Shown here one piece after another: positions 1 through 6,006 of a DNA stretch of 6,984 nt (within the stretch, counting starts at the first letter, position 1; each line of letters starts with the position of its first letter). The stretch lies in contig JBHHYU010000127.1 of the NCBI GenBank assembly GCA_046757725.1, forward strand, positions 1 to 6,984, given 5' to 3'. Made by a program: the position numbers and the translations under genes. Below the pieces are notes generated by a model. The model ran no database searches, had not been told where the DNA came from, and worked only from the letters and a program-made list of their open reading frames with translations. This DNA comes from JBHHYU01 sp046757725. Its GTDB lineage: Bacteria > Desulfobacterota > Binatia > UBA9968.

Positions 1-165
1 GTTAAACTCTGCTCCAGTGTCTCCGGCACCTGGACTTTCTCTAGCTTGATCTCCCATGGGGTTCGAGGTTTCCTAACGAAGTGCTCCCCTTTACAGCGGC
101 AAAAACTCCATTCCTCCGGCCGGCTCGATCGATAGCGCAAGTTTATAGCCAGATAGTTTTCCGCC
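1..165 (-). other. Region after serS; possible start of another minus-strand gene
   Basis: Nothing certain is coded here. On the minus strand one frame is open from inside the serS end to the window edge (more than 55 codons). Part of it reads plausibly as protein, for example PWEIKLEKVQVPETLEQSL near the edge. Its only early start-like codons are a TTG soon after serS and a GTG near the edge, neither with a good ribosome site. A different frame offers ATG at 55-57, open for 19 codons to the edge. I do not recognise a family in either. No tRNA, SRP RNA or canonical terminator was seen. Confidence 0.3.
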
Positions 166-1437
166 TTACCCGATGCGCTCCATGCCCCCCATGTAGGGGC
201 GAAGAGCATCCGGTACTACCACGCTCCCGTCCTTCTGCTGGTAGTTTTCCAATAGTGCGACTACGGTCCTTCCTACCGCAAGCCCCGAGCCGTTGAGCGT
301 ATGAACAAAACTCGGTTTTCCCCCTTTCTCTCCCCGGTAGCGGATCCGAGCTCGACGTGCCTGAAAGTCCTCACAGTTGGAGCAGGAGCTAATCTCCCGA
401 TAGGTCCCTTGCCCGGGGAGCCAGGCTTCCAGGTCGTAGGTTTTTGCTGAGGCAAACCCCAAATCCCCGCTGCAGAGTTCTAAAACTCGATAGGGAATCC
501 GGAGTCTTTGAAGAACCTCCTCTGCATCCAGCACCAATTTTTCCAGCTCTTCATAAGATTTGCCGGGTTCGGTCAACTTTACGAGTTCGACTTTGTTGAA
601 TTGATGTTGTCGAATCAACCCGCGCACATCCTGGCCATAGGAACCCGCCTCGCGGCGAAAGCACGGGGTATAGGCTACATAGTAAATAGGGATCTCTTCC
701 TTTCTTAAGATCTCCCCCCGGTGGATGTTTGTCAACGGAACCTCGGCGGTGGGAATAAGGAAAAGGTCGGGATCCGTCGTGTGGAAAAGGTCATCCTCAA
801 ATTTGGGTAGTTGTCCTGTTCCCGTCATGGTCTCCCGGTTGACCAAAAACGGGGGAATCACCTCCTGGTAGCCGTGCTGGCCAGTGTGCAAATCCAACAT
901 GAAATTAATCAGTGCCCGCTCCAGTAATGCTCCCTGCCCCCGGCAAATCACGAAACGCGCGCCGGAGATTTTTGCCGCCCTTCCGAAGTCCAGGATTCCC
1001 AGCTCTTCTCCGAGTTCCCAATGGTTTTTTGGAAAAAAATCAAATTGGGTGATTTTTCCCCACCGTCGGACCTCCCGGTTTTCCTCAGCGCCGGACCCCA
1101 CGGGAACGGTGCTATGTGGCAAGTTCGGAATCCACAGCAGAAGGCGCTGGAATTGATCTTCAATCTCCGCCAGCGGCCGTTCCTCGCGGCGGATAGCCTC
1201 CGTAACCTCTTCCACCTGGCGCATCGAGGAGGTTGCATCTTTCCCCGACTTCTTGAGTTTGCCGATATCTGAGGATAGCTGATTTTTTTTCTGTTTCAGC
1301 CTTTCCAATTTTGCGAGGGCTTCACGCCGCTCCTGGTCCACAGCAACAAGCCGTTCCCAGTCAAAACGAGTGCCTCGGGTGCGAATCCGTTCCTTAACCA
1401 GGTCTAGATTTTCGCGAAGCAACCTAATGTCAATCAT
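166..1437 (-). CDS. serS: Seryl-tRNA synthetase (class II aaRS)
   Basis: SerRS is a cytoplasmic homodimeric class II synthetase that activates serine with ATP and charges tRNA(Ser), and tRNA(Sec) where present. The 423-residue product has the usual bacterial length and full architecture. An N-terminal tRNA-binding arm (about residues 1-110) begins MIDIRLLREN and contains a charged antiparallel coiled coil. The catalytic domain follows. Visible landmarks are TAEVPL (230-235, serine-site region), motif 2 FRREAGSYGQD (260-270), the EISSCSNCEDFQARR segment (348-362) and motif 3 NGSGLAVGR (382-390) near the C-terminus. The ATG start is supported by GGAG at 1443-1446, 5 bases upstream. It lies 104 bases downstream of yraN on the same strand, so it may be the last known gene of the rnhB-yraN-serS unit or have its own promoter. 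No T-box leader is visible. An A8 run encodes Lys-Lys-Asn at residues 50-52 without breaking the frame. Identification is essentially certain. Confidence 0.98.
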   Translation of the reverse strand: MIDIRLLRENLDLVKERIRTRGTRFDWERLVAVDQERREALAKLERLKQKKNQLSSDIGKLKKSGKDATSSMRQVEEVTEAIRREERPLAEIEDQFQRLLLWIPNLPHSTVPVGSGAEENREVRRWGKITQFDFFPKNHWELGEELGILDFGRAAKISGARFVICRGQGALLERALINFMLDLHTGQHGYQEVIPPFLVNRETMTGTGQLPKFEDDLFHTTDPDLFLIPTAEVPLTNIHRGEILRKEEIPIYYVAYTPCFRREAGSYGQDVRGLIRQHQFNKVELVKLTEPGKSYEELEKLVLDAEEVLQRLRIPYRVLELCSGDLGFASAKTYDLEAWLPGQGTYREISSCSNCEDFQARRARIRYRGEKGGKPSFVHTLNGSGLAVGRTVVALLENYQQKDGSVVVPDALRPYMGGMERIG

Positions 1438-1541
1438 AAAAACTCCGGCACCTGCAGAATACAGCCTGCCATCCGAACAATCCGAAGGGTAGCCGCCCGT
1501 TTAAAACCCCGAGCTGATTGATAAAGAAAATGAGTCGACCA
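1438..1541 (-). other. Intergenic gap between yraN and serS
   Basis: This 104-base spacer carries the serS Shine-Dalgarno sequence at its serS end. It also contains a short direct repeat, ATCCGAA at 1471-1477 and 1480-1486. It has no T-box consensus, no tRNA-like fold and no hairpin followed by a T run. A serS promoter here is possible but I cannot point to a convincing one. Confidence 0.5.
1443..1446 (-). promoter_or_regulatory. Shine-Dalgarno sequence of serS
   Basis: GGAG on the minus strand, followed by five T residues and the ATG. It fixes the serS start, which also matches the conserved SerRS N-terminus. Confidence 0.75.
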
Positions 1542-1907
1542 CTACCTTAGATCAAATGCATTTTGAATATGGTCTACCAACGGCTCTCGACCCATGGTAG
1601 ATATACCGACCACATCAAACCTGGCATCTCGATCATGCAACCGATGCTGACTCAGAAAGAAACGGGCAGCCCCGATTATCTTTTTCTGTTTACGCCGATC
1701 CACGGATTCCAGGGGATTGCCAAAGCGATAACCCGCCCGGGTCTTTACCTCCACAAACACGACCGTACGACGATCCAAAACGATGAGGTCCAGCTCCCCC
1801 ACAGGGCATCGGTAGTTTCGCTCCAAAAGTTTGTAACCCTTTTCCCTGAGATATCTCTCCGCGATCTGCTCTCCTTCTCTCCCTAGAAGCTGTTTTCGGT
1901 TTTGCAC
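1542..1907 (-). CDS. yraN: YraN/UPF0102 family nuclease-fold protein
   Basis: This is a small cytoplasmic protein of the UPF0102 (YraN) family, predicted from fold to be a PD-(D/E)XK-type endonuclease; its physiological role is not settled. With the GTG start chosen here it is 121 residues, the usual family length. Family hallmarks are visible: GREGEQIAERYLREKGY near the N-terminus (residues 9-25), the GELDLI motif (37-42, with Glu38 and Asp40) and VEVKTR (52-57, with Glu53 and Lys55 as the E-x-K pair). A longer reading from another GTG at 1949 adds 14 residues overlapping the end of rnhB. I prefer GTG 1907 because AAAGGA lies exactly 5 bases upstream, only 2 bases separate it from the rnhB stop, and the added residues look non-conserved. 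The pairing with rnhB is a recurrent bacterial arrangement and suggests co-transcription; any role in DNA repair or recombination is inference. Confidence 0.93.
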   Translation of the reverse strand: MQNRKQLLGREGEQIAERYLREKGYKLLERNYRCPVGELDLIVLDRRTVVFVEVKTRAGYRFGNPLESVDRRKQKKIIGAARFFLSQHRLHDRDARFDVVGISTMGREPLVDHIQNAFDLR

Positions 1908-1909
1908 AC

Positions 1910-2707
1910 CTATCCTTTGCGGAACAGCGAGGACGGGGCGGTATCGCACGCCTGAAATAAACGCTCTCGAACCGGCCTAAAGCTCTTGCGGTGAATCGGT
2001 GACGGCCCCAATCGGTTGAGTGCGTCCAGATGCTGCGGGCAGCCATAACCCTTATGACGCTCAAACCCGTATCCCGGATAACAATCACTATACGCCGTCA
2101 TAAGTTGATCACGCGCGACTTTTGCCACGATGGATGCCGCAGCGATAGAAACGCACAACCGGTCGCCTCCCTTGATGGGCCTCTGCAGGGGAATCCCTAA
2201 CCGTGAAGCGACACGCTCTCTGCGTACCTTCTCATCTCCCGTCTTTTGCCTTCTCGATTTCCGTCCACGGGGTCGCTCCTCCACTTCAAAAAAAAAGTCA
2301 TCGGGGATTTTATGGGGCCCATCGATAAGCAAATAGTCTGCTACCGGGTGAAGCTGCCTGAACGCATGAGCCATAGCGTGAAGACTGGCCTTTAAGATAT
2401 TCGTTCGATCTATTTCCTCGGACCCGACAACTCCCACCCCCCAGGTTACGGCCCTCTCCCTAATCCAAGTCGCTAACAACTCCCGTTTCGCGGCTGTGAG
2501 GAGTTTTGAGTCTTTGATATCCGGATGAGTAACACCCCGAGGGAGAACCACCGCAGCCGCAACAACAGGGCCGGCCAACGGTCCCCTACCTACTTCATCC
2601 AGGCCGGCAATACACTGGAACCCACCGGCATACCCATCCTCCTCTAGGCGCCCTGCTTGGACGGGAAGGACCAGCTCAGTCGATAACCATCCCTGGTTCC
2701 CCTTCAT
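1910..2707 (-). CDS. rnhB: Ribonuclease HII with a charged internal insertion
   Basis: RNase HII cleaves the RNA strand of RNA-DNA hybrids and incises 5' to single ribonucleotides embedded in DNA, starting ribonucleotide excision repair. The family fold and the four acidic catalytic residues are visible: Asp37-Glu38 in GLDEVGRGPLAGPVVAAAVV, Asp129 in LLIDG and Asp200 in ASIVAKVARD. The HKGYGC segment (218-223) carries the conserved Tyr221. At 265 residues it is longer than the common 190-220. It has about 20 extra N-terminal residues and an Arg/Lys/Glu-rich insertion at about 136-170, between the third acidic residue and the GGD loop, where related enzymes have a short linker. That insertion begins just after a T9 tract (2288-2296). 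The usual KGD in the loop appears as GGD (180-182). The ATG is supported by AAAGGA 5 bases upstream. It heads the minus-strand cluster and is divergent to gatC. The function call is firm; the insertion's role is unknown. Confidence 0.97.
   Translation of the reverse strand: MKGNQGWLSTELVLPVQAGRLEEDGYAGGFQCIAGLDEVGRGPLAGPVVAAAVVLPRGVTHPDIKDSKLLTAAKRELLATWIRERAVTWGVGVVGSEEIDRTNILKASLHAMAHAFRQLHPVADYLLIDGPHKIPDDFFFEVEERPRGRKSRRQKTGDEKVRRERVASRLGIPLQRPIKGGDRLCVSIAAASIVAKVARDQLMTAYSDCYPGYGFERHKGYGCPQHLDALNRLGPSPIHRKSFRPVRERLFQACDTAPSSLFRKG
1913..1918 (-). promoter_or_regulatory. Shine-Dalgarno sequence deciding the yraN start
   Basis: AAAGGA on the minus strand spans the last codons of rnhB, 5 bases before GTG 1907. 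The rnhB TAG stop (1910-1912) falls in the spacer, an arrangement suited to reinitiation by ribosomes finishing rnhB. No comparable motif precedes the upstream GTG at 1949. Confidence 0.7.
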
Positions 2708-2712
2708 AAAAA

Positions 2713-2718
2713 TCCTTT
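2713..2718 (-). promoter_or_regulatory. Shine-Dalgarno sequence of rnhB
   Basis: AAAGGA followed by five T residues and the ATG at 2705-2707. It supports the long N-terminus of this RNase HII over internal starts. Confidence 0.75.
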
Positions 2719-2767
2719 GTAACTAAAAGGGACTGGAACTGCAAATAGATGATGACCGCACCACCGG

Positions 2768-2797
2768 TTGATTTGCTATTCTCCAATTCCTTATGTT
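2768..2797 (+). promoter_or_regulatory. Candidate sigma-70-type promoter for gatCAB
   Basis: TTGATT (2768-2773) and TATGTT (2792-2797), separated by 18 bases, each match four of six consensus positions. Transcription would then start near 2803-2805, only a few bases before the gatC ATG. A competing extended -10-like TGCTATTCT (2774-2782) would give a leader of about 20 bases. This is a by-eye call with many possible alternatives. Confidence 0.25.
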
Positions 2798-2809
2798 AAA
2801 AAATCCGTC

Positions 2810-3097
2810 ATGAAGATCACACGGGAAGAGGTTCAACGTGTGGCGGTGCTGGCTCGCCTGCAGTTCTCTCCAGAGCAGGAGGAGCTATTAACCGAGCAAC
2901 TCGATCATATCCTGCAACACATCGAGAAGCTAAACCAGCTCGACACCGACACGGTAGAGCCGCTCTCTCATGTTGTAGACATCGTCAACGCGTTTCGCGA
3001 AGACATCGTTACCCATAAGCCGGCCACCGAGTCCTTACTGAGCAACGCCCCGGCGCGGGAAAAGGACTTCTTCAAAGTACCCAAGATCATTGAATGA
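2810..3097 (+). CDS. gatC: Asp/Glu-tRNA amidotransferase subunit C
   Basis: GatC is the small subunit of the GatCAB amidotransferase. It wraps around the GatA-GatB interface and stabilises the complex that turns Glu-tRNA(Gln), and often Asp-tRNA(Asn), into the amide form. The 95-residue product matches the usual family length. It shows the typical start MKITREEVQRVAVLARLQF, a central helical segment with EQLDHILQHIEKLNQLD, and the conserved region VEPLSHV...NAFREDIV ahead of a C-terminal FFKVPKIIE. An in-frame TTG at 2768 would add 14 residues that do not look conserved, so I use ATG 2810. No Shine-Dalgarno sequence precedes it. Its last codons overlap gatA by four bases (ATGA), implying translational coupling within gatCAB. 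Confidence 0.95.
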   Translation: MKITREEVQRVAVLARLQFSPEQEELLTEQLDHILQHIEKLNQLDTDTVEPLSHVVDIVNAFREDIVTHKPATESLLSNAPAREKDFFKVPKIIE

Positions 3098-4551
3098 ACC
3101 TTCACTCCCTAACCCTCCACGAACTCCAGGGGAAACTCAAAAAGGGCGAGATCTCCTCGCTGGAACTGACCAGGTCGGTTTTTCAACGAATCTCGGTTAC
3201 CGAAGAGAAGATCCAGTGTTACATAACACTCGCAGAAGAGGCCGCGGTGGAAGAAGCCGAGAGAGCGGATGAACGGTTCAAGACAGAGGTTAATCTCCCT
3301 CCTCTTTTAGGCATTCCGATCGCCCTTAAGGACAACTTTTTGACTCAGGGACTCCTCACGACCTGTGCCTCAAAAATTCTTGGGAACTTTATCCCACCCT
3401 ATGACGGTACCGCGGTCAAGAAATTGAAAAACCTTGGAGCGATCATAATCGGAAAAACCAATCTAGATGAGTTCGCCATGGGTTCTTCTACCGAGAATTC
3501 GGCCTATTCCATGACCCGAAACCCCTGGAAACCGGATCGAGTTCCCGGTGGTTCTTCAGGCGGCTCTGCCGCCGCGGTGTCGGCGGATGCATGTATAGCC
3601 TCCCTGGGCACAGACACGGGAGGCTCTATCCGTCAACCCGCCGCGTGTTGCGGGGTTGTCGGCCTGAAGCCCACTTATGGCCGAGTCAGTCGTTACGGCA
3701 TCATTGCATTCGCCTCGTCTCTAGACCAGGTTGGGCCCCTGACCAAGGATGTCACCGACTGTGCTTTGATGCTGGAAGGGATCGCCGGTTACGATCCCCT
3801 GGATTCGACTTCCGTTAACACATCCGTCCCTCCCTACGCCAGCTATTTGAACGGTGAACTTAAGGGAGTGAGGGTCGGTATCCCCAAAGAATATTTTATC
3901 TCCGGCTTACAGCCGGAAGTAGAACGGGCAGTGAAGGAAGGGATCAAAGTTCTGGAAGATCGTGGTATCATTGTAGAGGAGGTTTCTCTTCCTCACACGG
4001 AATACGCAGTGTCCGTCTACTATATCATTGCCACGGCTGAAGCCAGTTCCAACCTGGCTCGATATGATGGTATGAAATATGGTTACCGTGCTCCGGCCAA
4101 AGACTTGGTCGAAACATACACGAAAACCAGGCAGGAAGGCTTCGGACCGGAGGTGAAAAGACGTATCATGCTGGGAACCTATGCCCTCTCGGCGGGCTAT
4201 TATGATGCATACTATCTGAAGGCCCAAAAGGTACGGGCCCTGATAAAGAAAGATTTTGAAGAGGTCTTCAAAACGTGCGACGCGATCCTTACCCCCACAG
4301 CACCCACCACGGCCTTCAAAATCGGCGAGAAAACGCAGGATCCTCTAAAGATGTATCTTTCGGATATCTTCACGAGTTCAATGAACCTGGCAGGTCTCCC
4401 CGCCCTTTCGCTGCCCTGCGGTTTTGACTCCGATGGTCTACCCATTGGGATGCAAATCATAGGCAAACAGTTCGACGAGGCGACCCTTCTACGGCTCGCC
4501 TTTGCCTACGAACAAGCCACGGAATGGCACAAGAAAAAACCCGACTTATAA
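3094..4551 (+). CDS. gatA: Asp/Glu-tRNA amidotransferase subunit A
   Basis: GatA is the glutaminase subunit of GatCAB. It is an amidase-signature enzyme that releases ammonia from glutamine and passes it to GatB. The 485-residue product is full length for the family. The Ser-cisSer-Lys catalytic triad is intact at Lys79 (GIPIALKDN), Ser154 (PGGSSGGSAAA) and Ser178 (GTDTGGSIRQPA), numbered as in the well-studied Staphylococcus GatA. The following GLKPTYGRVSRYGIIAFASS stretch and the C-terminal LPALSLPCGF and GLPIGMQIIG motifs are also typical of GatA rather than generic amidases. It starts inside the gatC stop codon and ends 3 bases before gatB. No clear Shine-Dalgarno sequence is seen, so it probably depends on ribosomes finishing gatC. 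I see no truncation or frameshift. Confidence 0.98.
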   Translation: MNLHSLTLHELQGKLKKGEISSLELTRSVFQRISVTEEKIQCYITLAEEAAVEEAERADERFKTEVNLPPLLGIPIALKDNFLTQGLLTTCASKILGNFIPPYDGTAVKKLKNLGAIIIGKTNLDEFAMGSSTENSAYSMTRNPWKPDRVPGGSSGGSAAAVSADACIASLGTDTGGSIRQPAACCGVVGLKPTYGRVSRYGIIAFASSLDQVGPLTKDVTDCALMLEGIAGYDPLDSTSVNTSVPPYASYLNGELKGVRVGIPKEYFISGLQPEVERAVKEGIKVLEDRGIIVEEVSLPHTEYAVSVYYIIATAEASSNLARYDGMKYGYRAPAKDLVETYTKTRQEGFGPEVKRRIMLGTYALSAGYYDAYYLKAQKVRALIKKDFEEVFKTCDAILTPTAPTTAFKIGEKTQDPLKMYLSDIFTSSMNLAGLPALSLPCGFDSDGLPIGMQIIGKQFDEATLLRLAFAYEQATEWHKKKPDL

Positions 4552-4554
4552 GAC

Positions 4555-6006
4555 ATGATGAAGTACGAAACCGTCATCGGCCTTGAGGTCCACGCTCAGC
4601 TCTTAACCCAATCCAAGATCTTCTGCGGTTGCGCCACACACTTTGGAGAGGAACCCAACAAGAACACCTGCCCCGTCTGCATGGCGCTTCCCGGAGTCTT
4701 GCCCGTGTTGAACAAAAAGGTCGTGGAGTTCACCATTCGCGCCGGCCTGGCCACCCACTGCAACATCGCTCGCACTAGCCGCTGGGCAAGGAAAAACTAC
4801 TTCTATCCCGACCTCCCCAAAGGCTACCAGATCAGCCAGTATGAATTACCCCTGTGCCGTAACGGATACATCGATGTGGAGGCGAACGGAGATAAGAAGA
4901 GAATCCGTCTCACTCGTATTCACATGGAGGAGGATGCTGGTAAAAATATCCATGAAGTCTGGGGAGACTGGAGCCTTGTGGATTTGAATCGAACCGGGGT
5001 TCCTCTTATGGAGATTGTCACCGAACCGGACATCCGTAGTCCTAAAGAGGCCGACCGGTATTTAAAAAACCTCAGGGCCATTTTGCAATATTTGGAAGTC
5101 TGTGACGGCAACATGGAAGAGGGAAGCTTCCGCTGCGATGCCAACATTTCCGTCCGACCGGAAGGAAGTTCTGCGTTAGGAGTTAAAACCGAGCTCAAGA
5201 ACATGAACTCTTTTAAGGCGGTAGAGAAGGCCCTGGAATATGAGGCTCAGCGACAAATCAGTAGCCTTTCGGAGGGGGACCGGTTGATTCAAGAGACTCG
5301 CCTGTGGGATGCGGACCGGGAGATCACCCGTTCCATGCGTTCAAAGGAATCTGCGCACGACTACCGCTACTTTCCGGATCCTGATTTGCTCCCCCTGGTG
5401 GTCGATGAGGCATGGATTGAGGAGATCAGAGAAGGCCTTCCGGAACTGCCGGAAGCACGTAGAGACCGCTTTATCTCTGAGTATAGCCTCCCCGCTTATA
5501 ATACAGAACTCCTTACCAGCCGAAGAGATGTGGCGGACTACTTTGAGACGGCGGTCAAGATTCACCACAGCCCCAAGGCCATCAGCAACTGGATAATGGG
5601 AGAACTCTTCAGGGTAATTAAGGAGCAACATCTGGATGAACAGCTGCGCATCGTTACCTGGCCGGTTGTTCCTGAGCATCTAGCTCAGTTAGTACAGATG
5701 ATCGATGAGGGAGAGATCAGTGGCAAAATGGCAAAGACCCTTTTCGAGGAAATCTTACAGTGTGGCGGACCACCTGAGAAGATTGCCCGGGAAAAAGGTC
5801 TAGCCCAGGTCACGGACACAGGAAGCATAGAAAAGGCGGTAGATCAGGTACTGGCCGCCCATGCCCAACAGGTATCAGAATACCTAGCCGGTAAAGAAAA
5901 AGTCTTTGGTTTTCTGGTTGGCCAAACTATGAAACTTACCCAGGGGAAGGCAAACCCCAAAAAAGTTAACGAGACCTTGCAGAACAGACTCAAACGTAAA
6001 GTTTAA
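4555..6006 (+). CDS. gatB: Asp/Glu-tRNA amidotransferase subunit B
   Basis: GatB is the tRNA-binding kinase/transamidase subunit. It phosphorylates the misacylated Glu or Asp on the tRNA and replaces the phosphate with ammonia from GatA. The 483-residue product is full length. It opens with YETVIGLEVHAQL, followed by a zinc-type cysteine cluster (Cys24, Cys26, Cys39, Cys42). NYFYPDLPKGYQISQYE (81-97), LNRTGVPLMEIVTEPDIRSP (144-163) and MEEGSFRCDANISVRP (187-202) are core catalytic-domain signatures, and HDYRYFPDPDLLPL (268-281) closes that domain. The rest is the helical region ending in a YqeY-like tail with FGFLVGQTMKLTQGKANP (451-468), which contacts the tRNA. A second in-frame ATG lies immediately after the first (4558), so the start could be one codon later. 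It is the last gene of gatCAB and its TAA overlaps the stop of the convergent SPOR gene. Confidence 0.98.
   Translation: MMKYETVIGLEVHAQLLTQSKIFCGCATHFGEEPNKNTCPVCMALPGVLPVLNKKVVEFTIRAGLATHCNIARTSRWARKNYFYPDLPKGYQISQYELPLCRNGYIDVEANGDKKRIRLTRIHMEEDAGKNIHEVWGDWSLVDLNRTGVPLMEIVTEPDIRSPKEADRYLKNLRAILQYLEVCDGNMEEGSFRCDANISVRPEGSSALGVKTELKNMNSFKAVEKALEYEAQRQISSLSEGDRLIQETRLWDADREITRSMRSKESAHDYRYFPDPDLLPLVVDEAWIEEIREGLPELPEARRDRFISEYSLPAYNTELLTSRRDVADYFETAVKIHHSPKAISNWIMGELFRVIKEQHLDEQLRIVTWPVVPEHLAQLVQMIDEGEISGKMAKTLFEEILQCGGPPEKIAREKGLAQVTDTGSIEKAVDQVLAAHAQQVSEYLAGKEKVFGFLVGQTMKLTQGKANPKKVNETLQNRLKRKV

Larger units (their letters stand above)
2708..2809. promoter_or_regulatory. Divergent intergenic region between rnhB and gatC
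   Basis: These 102 bases are the only non-coding DNA available for promoters of both the rnhB-side cluster and gatCAB. The rnhB-proximal part holds its Shine-Dalgarno sequence AAAGGA (2713-2718, minus strand). The gatC-proximal part is AT-rich. I see no convincing operator, riboswitch or terminator hairpin. Confidence 0.6.

Noticed and set aside
51..90. tRNA-like GGTTCGA string after serS
   Set aside because: The flanking bases do not form a T-arm or acceptor stem, so this is a chance match.
1471..1486. Short direct repeat ATCCGAA spaced by two bases
   Set aside because: Two 7-base copies in a short spacer are easily explained by chance, and no partner operator or symmetry is seen.
1438..1541. 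T-box or other tRNA-sensing leader before serS
   Set aside because: The spacer is too short for a T-box, and neither the T-box consensus nor a terminator/antiterminator pair is present.
1690..2088. 132-codon minus-strand open frame overlapping rnhB and yraN
   Set aside because: It lies in another frame across the two recognised genes, its translation shows no family features, and both overlapped genes have conserved motifs throughout. It is a shadow frame.
3907..4227. 106-codon minus-strand open frame inside gatA
   Set aside because: It is antisense to well-conserved gatA codons, has no ribosome site and no recognisable domain.
5309..5679. Overlapping open frames on both strands within gatB
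   Set aside because: They are shadows of a full-length conserved gatB and their translations look random.
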